Source: Caldisphaera sp046536515 (GTDB lineage: Archaea > Thermoproteota > Thermoprotei_A > Sulfolobales > Acidilobaceae). Taken from it: a DNA stretch of 47,851 bases. This document shows positions 42,921 to 47,851 of this stretch, one piece after another. The DNA is taken from the NCBI RefSeq assembly GCF_046536515.1, contig NZ_JAWDMQ010000006.1:1-47851 (forward strand), written 5' to 3'. Each line of letters starts with the position of its first letter. Positions within the stretch are counted from its first letter, which is position 1. The notes under the pieces are model-generated. The model did no database searches and had not been told where the DNA came from. It was given only the letters and a program-made list of their open reading frames with translations. The translations under genes were made by a program, and so were the position numbers.

Positions 42921-45098
42921 AATCTTCTTCAATTGATTAGAAATTCTTTCATACATCATTACAACATCTCTTGATAGACTTGGAGGAACCTTCTTTAACG
43001 CTAGCTCAAAGTGTCTAAATTCAACAGGAGATACCTCCAATTTTTCCCTCAACTTTATCATGACAGCTTCTCTCACTACGGCCGCTATATCAGCACCAGT
43101 ATAGCCATCAGTTATAGATGCTAGTTTTTCTATAGATACATCATTTGCCAATGGAACTTTCTTTAAATGTATCTTAAATATTTGTTTTCTGGATTCGAGA
43201 TCTGGTGGAGGTACATATATAAGTCTATCAAATCTTCCTGGTCTTAATAAAGCAGGATCAATTATATCAGGTCTGTTACTAGCTGCTATTACTACAACAT
43301 TTGATAAAGGTACTATGCCATCTATTTCTGTTAACATTTGGTTAACTATTCTATCAGTAACACCAGTTGTATCACTCTTAAACCCTCTTGCTGGAGCTAT
43401 TGAATCTATTTCATCGAAAAACACAACTGTAGGCGCTACTTCTCTTGCTCTTTCAAATATTTTTCTTACAGCTTTTTCACTTTCTCCAACCCATTTACTT
43501 AATACTTCTGGTCCTCTTACAGTAATGAAGTTTGCCCCGCTTTCTGTTGCAACAGCTTTTGCTAGTAATGTCTTACCAGTTCCTGGAGGACCATATAACA
43601 AAATTCCTTTTGGAGGTTCAATGCCCATATCACTAAACACTTTTGGATATTTCATAGGCCATTCGACAGATTCTTTTAATTCTTGTTTAACAATTTCTAA
43701 TCCACCTATGTCTTCCCAATGAACTTCAGGTACCTCTACAAAAATTTCCCTTATTAAAGATGGTTTTATTGATTTCATAGCATCTAAAAAGTGCTTCATT
43801 GATACTTCTAAGTTCTTTAATATATCAGGTTTAATTGCTTCATTTTTAGATAAATCAACTTTTCCGCTTGCCATAAATTCTCTTAATGCAGACATTGCTG
43901 CTTCTTTAACTAAAGCTGCCAAGTCTGCACCTGTATAACCATTAGTTAATTCTGCTATTTTTTCCAGCTGTACATCCTTAGATAAAGGAACATTTCTTGT
44001 ATGCACCTTTAAAATTTCTGTTCTAGCCTTCTTGTCAGGAGGTCTTATCTCTATTTCTCTATCAAATCTGCCTGGTCTTCTTAATGCAGGATCTAAATCA
44101 TCAGGCCTGTTTGTTGCTCCTATAACTATTACTCTACCCCTCTCTTGCATACCGTCCATCAGTGTTAATAGTTGTGCAACTACCCTTTTTTCAACTTCAC
44201 CAGTAACTTCTTCTCTTTTAGGAGCAATTGCGTCTATTTCGTCAATAAATATTATAGATGGAGCATTATCTTGAGCTTCTTTAAAAACTTCTCTTAGCCT
44301 TTCTTCACTTTCTCCATAAAACTTGCTCATTATTTCAGGACCATTTATAGTTGTGAAATATGCACCTATTTCATTTGCTAATGCTTTTGCTAGTAATGTC
44401 TTACCAGTTCCTGGAGGACCATATAACAAAATTCCTTTTGGAGGTTCAATGCCAAGCCTCTTAAAGACCTCTGGATGTCTCATAGGGAGTTCTGCTATTT
44501 CTCTTATTCTTTCCTTTGCTTCTTCTAAGTCTCCTATATCCTCCCATGTTACTCTTGTTGTTCTATGGACCGGAAACTCATTTTCCTTTACCGGTTCTCT
44601 CCTTAATTCTACAACAGTTCTGTCCGTAACATACACATTATCAACCGGTTTAGTCTGTACTACAACTAATGGTATTTCTCCTTGAACTAAAACCAGTTCT
44701 CCTTGAGTTAATGGCTTTCTGATGAACTCTTCTTTTATATCAGAAGGTGATAAATAAAAATCTATAGCAAAGGGTTCAGTTTTTTCTAATGGCGCGAATA
44801 CAATTTTTTCAGCCGGTTTAACATTATCTGCTTTTTCCACATCAACATAATCTCCAACGCTAACCCCAAGAGACCATCTTAAATATCCATCCATCCTTAT
44901 TATTCCTGTATCTTCATCTTCAGAGTGCAAAGGCCAAACAACTGCTATTACTTGGCTTTTTTGACTTTTAACTTTAACAAAATCTCCTGTTTCTATGCCT
45001 AACTTTTTCATAGTAGCTTGATCTAGTCTTACAATTTTTCTTCCAGGCGTGTCTGATCTATAAGCTTCTGATACTAGCAATGAAACGATCTCAGACAT
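42909..45098 (-). CDS. cdc48: CDC48/VAT-type AAA+ ATPase
   Basis: Archaeal homologue of p97/VCP: a hexameric unfoldase feeding substrates to the proteasome. Domain order is intact: N domain (double-psi barrel, 1-90, then 4-strand lobe to about 180), D1 and D2. Walker A GPPGTGKTLLAKA appears in both rings (about residues 224 and 500), Walker B as IIFIDEIDAIAP and VVFFDEIDSIAP, and arginine-finger regions as DPALRRPGRFDREI and DPALLRPGRFDRLI. Frame extends to 45182, but GGTGACTCAA puts the start at ATG 45098 (729 aa). The two Walker A segments are identical over 71 nucleotides. Confidence 0.96.
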   Translation of the reverse strand: MSEIVSLLVSEAYRSDTPGRKIVRLDQATMKKLGIETGDFVKVKSQKSQVIAVVWPLHSEDEDTGIIRMDGYLRWSLGVSVGDYVDVEKADNVKPAEKIVFAPLEKTEPFAIDFYLSPSDIKEEFIRKPLTQGELVLVQGEIPLVVVQTKPVDNVYVTDRTVVELRREPVKENEFPVHRTTRVTWEDIGDLEEAKERIREIAELPMRHPEVFKRLGIEPPKGILLYGPPGTGKTLLAKALANEIGAYFTTINGPEIMSKFYGESEERLREVFKEAQDNAPSIIFIDEIDAIAPKREEVTGEVEKRVVAQLLTLMDGMQERGRVIVIGATNRPDDLDPALRRPGRFDREIEIRPPDKKARTEILKVHTRNVPLSKDVQLEKIAELTNGYTGADLAALVKEAAMSALREFMASGKVDLSKNEAIKPDILKNLEVSMKHFLDAMKSIKPSLIREIFVEVPEVHWEDIGGLEIVKQELKESVEWPMKYPKVFSDMGIEPPKGILLYGPPGTGKTLLAKAVATESGANFITVRGPEVLSKWVGESEKAVRKIFERAREVAPTVVFFDEIDSIAPARGFKSDTTGVTDRIVNQMLTEIDGIVPLSNVVVIAASNRPDIIDPALLRPGRFDRLIYVPPPDLESRKQIFKIHLKKVPLANDVSIEKLASITDGYTGADIAAVVREAVMIKLREKLEVSPVEFRHFELALKKVPPSLSRDVVMMYERISNQLKKISLQ

Positions 45099-45228
45099 TT
45101 GAGTCACCGAATTTCTATTAACTCCAAAAGTTATAAATATCCATATTATTATTTTAATTTTACCAATAAATTGAGAAACCAAAACAAATAATTTAAAGAG
45201 CTATAATAATATATTTTTATTGAATAAA

Positions 45229-45777
45229 TTATCTTTTAATATTTAGTTCTTCTATTAGCTCAGCATAAGTCTTTTTTATTATATCACCATTTATATTTAG
45301 TTCACTTATTGCCTCTTTTATGTCATCTATAGATTTTCTATTAGACTCTATTTCTACAAAGCATCCTAGATTGTCTACTTTATCTAAAGTAATCAGCACA
45401 TCCTTAAAGTTATAATATTTTCTAAATTTAGTTACATAAATCCCAGGTGTAAAACCTAATTTCTCAAATAATGTAATTGGATCATTGCTAACTTTTACTT
45501 TTAATTCTTCTCTCGATTTTACTAAGTCTTCTTCTTTAGACCTATTACCCTTATATGTTATTGTTTCGGGATAACCATTTACATACCTTATTCTGAGAGC
45601 CTCGTCTTTTAGCTTTAAATCTTTACAAGGATGGTTTAGGTATATGTCTTTTTCTCTCCTAGAATCTAAAAACTTAGCGCCTTTCTCAATTAATTCTTTT
45701 TCTATTTTAGACAATTCATCACAATATACCTTTATTTTAATCTCAACTTCTAAGTTCTCCTTACTCAAAGATTCCAT
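45229..45777 (-). CDS. CYTH-domain protein (CyaB / class IV adenylate cyclase-like)
   Basis: A 182-aa triphosphate-tunnel metalloenzyme. The N-terminal ExExK signature is EVEIKIKV (11-18), followed by basic residues ALRIRYVNG and TYKGNRS and by the acidic strand VLITLDKVDNLGCFVEIES that close the tunnel. Archaeal members (CyaB/ThTPase-like) are mostly of unknown substrate; hydrolysis of triphosphates or cyclase activity is possible. ATG 45777 is used; there is little ribosome-binding signal before it. It follows eS19 by about 170 bp and precedes cdc48 on the same strand. Confidence 0.87.
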   Translation of the reverse strand: MESLSKENLEVEIKIKVYCDELSKIEKELIEKGAKFLDSRREKDIYLNHPCKDLKLKDEALRIRYVNGYPETITYKGNRSKEEDLVKSREELKVKVSNDPITLFEKLGFTPGIYVTKFRKYYNFKDVLITLDKVDNLGCFVEIESNRKSIDDIKEAISELNINGDIIKKTYAELIEELNIKR

Positions 45778-45951
45778 CCAAAATAAAATATGAAGATTAA
45801 CAATAAAAAATTTATCTAAGATATTAATTATTGTAATTTTTTATAAAAATTGGTCAACAACTAAATGTCATAATATTATACATAATATTATAATAAAAAT
45901 TCTAATATTTAATTGCATAAACTAACAAGGGATAATAGTTATAACTTAAAA

Positions 45952-46383
45952 TTATGAACCTATTTCTTTTAATATTTCCTTTGAAACTTCATCTATTAAT
46001 CCTTGGCCAGCTGGAGAGAGCCTTCTTCCTTTACCAGGTATTGTAGTTACTAGCCCTGCTTGTTCTAATTGTTGTAATGCTTTCCTAATTATACTGCCTG
46101 AACCCCTTCTAAAATTGGGTGGCCTAGTTCCGTTCCTTTTCTTACCTCCATATATGGTTTTTAGAGTTCCGATACCTAATGGTTCCTCAGCTATGCTTAT
46201 TTTCCTTAATAAAGAAGCTACCCTTGTATACCACCAGTCTTCATTAGAAGGAGGCAATTCATTATATACACCAGTCTTCATATATATGGCCCATGCAGGG
46301 ATTTCTATCTTTTGCATCTTTTTTAGCCTTTCAGCTAGTTTTTCTATAAGCTTATCTGCTGGAACCTCTTTAGCTGTTACCAT
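45952..46383 (-). CDS. rps19e: 30S ribosomal protein eS19
   Basis: A 143-aa small-subunit protein of archaea and eukaryotes. Signatures: IPAWAIYMKTG, NEDWWYTRVASLLRKI (about 48-63), GIGTLKTIYGGKKRNGTRPP and GLVTTIPGKGRRLSPAGQGL. ATG 46383 follows GGGGTATAAAA. The 5' side is bordered by the mobile island beginning at 46479, about 95 bp upstream of the start. Confidence 0.95.
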   Translation of the reverse strand: MVTAKEVPADKLIEKLAERLKKMQKIEIPAWAIYMKTGVYNELPPSNEDWWYTRVASLLRKISIAEEPLGIGTLKTIYGGKKRNGTRPPNFRRGSGSIIRKALQQLEQAGLVTTIPGKGRRLSPAGQGLIDEVSKEILKEIGS

Positions 46384-46478
46384 TTTTATACCCCTCTAGT
46401 TCCTGCAATATCCTGGATATATAAGAGTTTTTGAATTTTAACTAACTTCCTCTATGCTCAAAATATTATAATAGAATC

Positions 46479-46541
46479 TGACCTACTCTCCGCCCTGAAG
46501 GGCGAGGGTTTCTCTCATCTGTTCGGGATTACATCTGTCAT
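46479..46541 (-). repeat. Right end, copy B, behind the zinc-ribbon gene
   Basis: 63 bp that differ from copy C (46978-47040) at only three positions. The core hairpin is CGCCC-TGAA-GGGCG (46491-46504), followed on the minus strand by GAGAGTAGGTCAG. It begins two bases after the stop of the zinc-ribbon ORF, where a tnpB 3' end would normally lie. Confidence 0.7.
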
Positions 46542-46543
46542 TT

Positions 46544-46666
46544 TTACTCAACCTTGTATTTGGCTATATTGACTTTTCTCATACAATTTGGGCATGTTGC
46601 ATAGTATTGTTTCTTACCCTTATAGACCCATACATACCCACACCTAGGACATTTAAGTTTTACCAC
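46544..46666 (-). CDS. Zinc-ribbon microprotein (40 aa) associated with a tnpB-type right end
   Basis: A 40-aa protein, MVKLKCPRCGYVWVYKGK followed by KQYYATCPNCMRKVNIAKYK and VE. The two CPxC pairs (C6/C9, C25/C28) form a complete zinc ribbon. Start at GTG 46666; an in-frame stop lies just before it. CTTATAAG at 46702-46709, about 36-43 bp upstream, is a TATA candidate. The gene is followed immediately by a right end nearly identical to that of the tnpB element 500 bp away, so it takes the place of tnpB in a miniature element. I recall similar small zinc ribbons near IS605-type elements of crenarchaea but cannot name the family with confidence. A DNA- or RNA-binding accessory role is inference. 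Confidence 0.7.
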   Translation of the reverse strand: MVKLKCPRCGYVWVYKGKKQYYATCPNCMRKVNIAKYKVE

Positions 46667-46715
46667 TACTTATTACCAGATAACTAATAAGAAAATAGCC
46701 CTTATAAGCTTTTCT

Positions 46716-46742
46716 CATCCCCGCCTTAAAAGGCGAGGCTTT
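46716..46742 (-). repeat. Right-end-like hairpin, copy G
   Basis: CGCCT (46722-46726) pairs with AGGCG (46731-46735). Relative to the CGCCC/GGGCG family the last pair has changed from C-G to T-A, so pairing is preserved. It is followed on the minus strand by GGGATGAGAAAAG. It sits upstream of the zinc-ribbon gene and may be its left end or the end of another relic. Confidence 0.5.
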
Positions 46743-46823
46743 CATTTGTAAAATTTATTATACAGCAAAATAATACTAGATTTGTAAGAGTTTTTATTGC
46801 TGCATTTGATTTTCTAAAGAATA

Positions 46824-46897
46824 GGGCCCGTAGTCTAGGTGGTTAGGACGCCGCCCTCACACGGCGGAGGTCGCCGGTTCGAGTCCGGCCGGGCCCA
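46824..46897 (+). tRNA. tRNA-Val (anticodon CAC)
   Basis: Complete cloverleaf: acceptor GGGCCCG/CGGGCCC with discriminator A, D arm with GTCTAGGTGGTTAGGAC, anticodon stem CCGCC/GGCGG around CTCACAC, and T arm GCCGG-TTCGAGT-CCGGC. Anticodon CAC reads GUG. No intron and no encoded CCA. It lies between two near-identical right ends of mobile elements. Confidence 0.97.
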
Positions 46898-46977
46898 CTA
46901 ATTTTCATAAACAAATACCTTAAATAGCAAGCATTACTATTTGATAAGCAAAAGAAAAACTCAAAGAATTGCAAAAC

Positions 46978-47040
46978 TGACCTCCTCTCCGCCCTGAAGG
47001 GCGAGGGTTCCCCTCATCTGTTCGGGATTACATCTGTCAT
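46978..47040 (-). repeat. Right end, copy C, of the tnpB element at the window edge
   Basis: Hairpin CGCCC-TGAA-GGGCG (46990-47003), tail GAGAGGAGGTCAG. On its 5' side TGAGGGG can pair with CCCCTCA (47040-47046), adding an outer 7-bp stem that copy B cannot form. It follows the tnpB stop at 47061 by about 20 bp, matching an omega-RNA 3' region. Confidence 0.75.
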
Positions 47041-47060
47041 CTGAGGGGCAGTCGGGGTGG

Positions 47061-47851
47061 TCAGAGATCCCCTTTTTTGTATGCTTTCTTTTCAATGTTT
47101 AATACTGCTATTGTATCTCTATTAGCCTCAAAACCGCATTTATTACACTTCAGCTTCCTATAACCATTTTCAACAAGCTTAGAGCCACATATTGGGCATA
47201 TTGACGATGTACCTTTAGGATTGATAACAATTGATGGTACTCCCTGCTTTTCACATTGCCAATCTATCCAATGCTCTAATCTTCTGTAGCTTAGAATGAG
47301 CAAAGAGACTTTGTGTTCTTTTGGAAGCTTCCTTAAGTTCTCTACTAAGTTTGTCAAGTCTTCTCTAGCTACTTCATATTGGTATTGCTTAGCTAAAGCT
47401 ACTATTTCATGAGAAGTCTTTTTTGCCCAATCCTCTATAATGTTCCTAGCCTTTCCATAAAAGTATCTTACCCTTTTCCTAATGCCTCCTCTCCTAAGCC
47501 AAGCATTATATTTGAAAGAAGAGTATCTATTATGAAGGTTTTCAGCTAATTGTTTATAATGCAGAGCTCTCTCAATATGCGTTTCAAACCTATATTCGCT
47601 TTTTCTATTACCTACAACTATTTGTTTTTCATTAACATCAACAGCTAGAACGCCTTTAGGATCATACTTAGCTGGAGTAAACAAACGCTTAGATATCTTA
47701 AGAATAAACCTACCATCTTTAAGTAATAGTCTAGCCTCTTTGTTTTGGTAGCTATTATATCTCCTATCCAAGCCAATAATTTTAAGCCTATAGCCTCCCA
47801 ATAGCTCTACATAATCACCTTACTATAGCTATGCTCATATGTTAACCAAAT
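47061..47851 (-). pseudogene. tnpB: tnpB, C-terminal part, frameshifted and running off the window
   Basis: The open part (47801-47061, 246 aa) is the catalytic half of a TnpB nuclease: RuvC-I Asp in LAVDVNEKQIVVG, RuvC-II Glu in VAREDLTNL, zinc finger CPICG..CNKCGF, RuvC-III Asp in ANRDTIAVLNI. All key residues are present, unlike the copy at 9040. Upstream, a stop at 47820-47822 closes this frame, while another frame reads WLTYEHSYSKVIM up to about 47810, which joins well to ELLGGYRLKIIG. So a frameshift near 47807-47811 separates the N-terminal part, most of which lies beyond the window. Probably a pseudogene, unless sequencing error or recoding explains the shift. Confidence 0.82.

Noticed and set aside
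44032..44685. Plus-strand frames opposite cdc48
   Set aside because: Antisense shadows of the conserved AAA+ coding sequence.
46479..47040. Direct repeats around tRNA-Val read as attL/attR of an integrated virus or plasmid
   Set aside because: The repeats are tnpB-type right ends in the same orientation, contain no tRNA sequence, and no integrase gene is near.

Overview
The window is an AT-rich chromosomal segment of a thermophilic crenarchaeon (Thermoproteota). The evidence is gene content: TFB, aIF5A with a hypusine site, archaeal r-proteins (uL6, eL32, eL19, uL18, uS5, uL30, uL15, uL16/L10e, eS19, eS25), RpoL, exosome Csl4, Dph2, CDC48/VAT, CDP-archaeol synthase, FBP aldolase/phosphatase, a tungsten-type aldehyde oxidoreductase and several crenarchaea-specific DUF proteins. 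GGTG-type Shine-Dalgarno motifs and GTG/TTG starts are common, and structural RNAs stand out as GC-rich islands. A low-GC relative of Caldisphaera/Acidilobales is my best guess, but this is inference.

Layout. 1-0.2 kb: decayed 3' end of a tnpB element. 0.26-8.97 kb: PAP2 phosphatase, amino-acid permease, acyl-CoA dehydrogenase, a DUF2192-like protein, a tight operon (SpoIIM-like membrane protein, Asn-rich secreted protein, ribB, archaeal riboflavin synthase), a DUF2286-like protein and MarC. 9.0-10.5 kb: a frameshifted tnpB element. 10.6-22.6 kb: aIF5A, a circularly permuted GTPase, TFB, AOR, DUF2153-like, eS25, an FAD oxidoreductase, a dihydropteroate-synthase-like protein, SurE, PGI/PMI and an HD phosphohydrolase. 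22.7-26.7 kb (minus): tetrapyrrole genes hemL-hemC-SUMT-hemD plus a small unknown gene. 26.8-29.2 kb: a MoeA/periplasmic-binding fusion, a Cys-rich small protein and tRNA-Leu. 29.2-29.9 kb: a relic region with a dead ORF and two solo tnpB-type right-end hairpins. 29.9-33.9 kb (minus): uL16-dph2-methyltransferase-csl4-DUF2067-rpoL, with another relic between csl4 and DUF2067. 34.0-37.4 kb: a short acyl-CoA dehydrogenase, a wHTH regulator, TIM and FBP aldolase/phosphatase. 37.5-42.5 kb (minus): the distal half of the spc ribosomal operon, from a DUF5622-like gene and uL6 to uL15, running into a RecA-type ATPase and CarS. 42.8-46.4 kb: a candidate microprotein, CDC48, a CYTH protein and eS19. 46.5-47.85 kb: a mobile island with a 40-aa zinc-ribbon microprotein, tRNA-Val and a broken tnpB, carrying near-identical right ends.

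The most striking signal is a dispersed family of GC-rich hairpins (stem CGCCC/GGGCG, ending GGTCAG) at the 3' side of tnpB genes. The family also occurs without any tnpB. It shows compensatory stem changes, as expected for an omega-RNA/right-end structure, and one copy sits directly behind a zinc-ribbon microprotein instead of tnpB. No intact tnpB is visible here. Other notable points are a 71-nt exact repeat between the two ATPase domains of CDC48, a split spc operon with a hairpin leader, a tRNA-Leu with an unusual C33, and a haem cluster without hemA or hemB.
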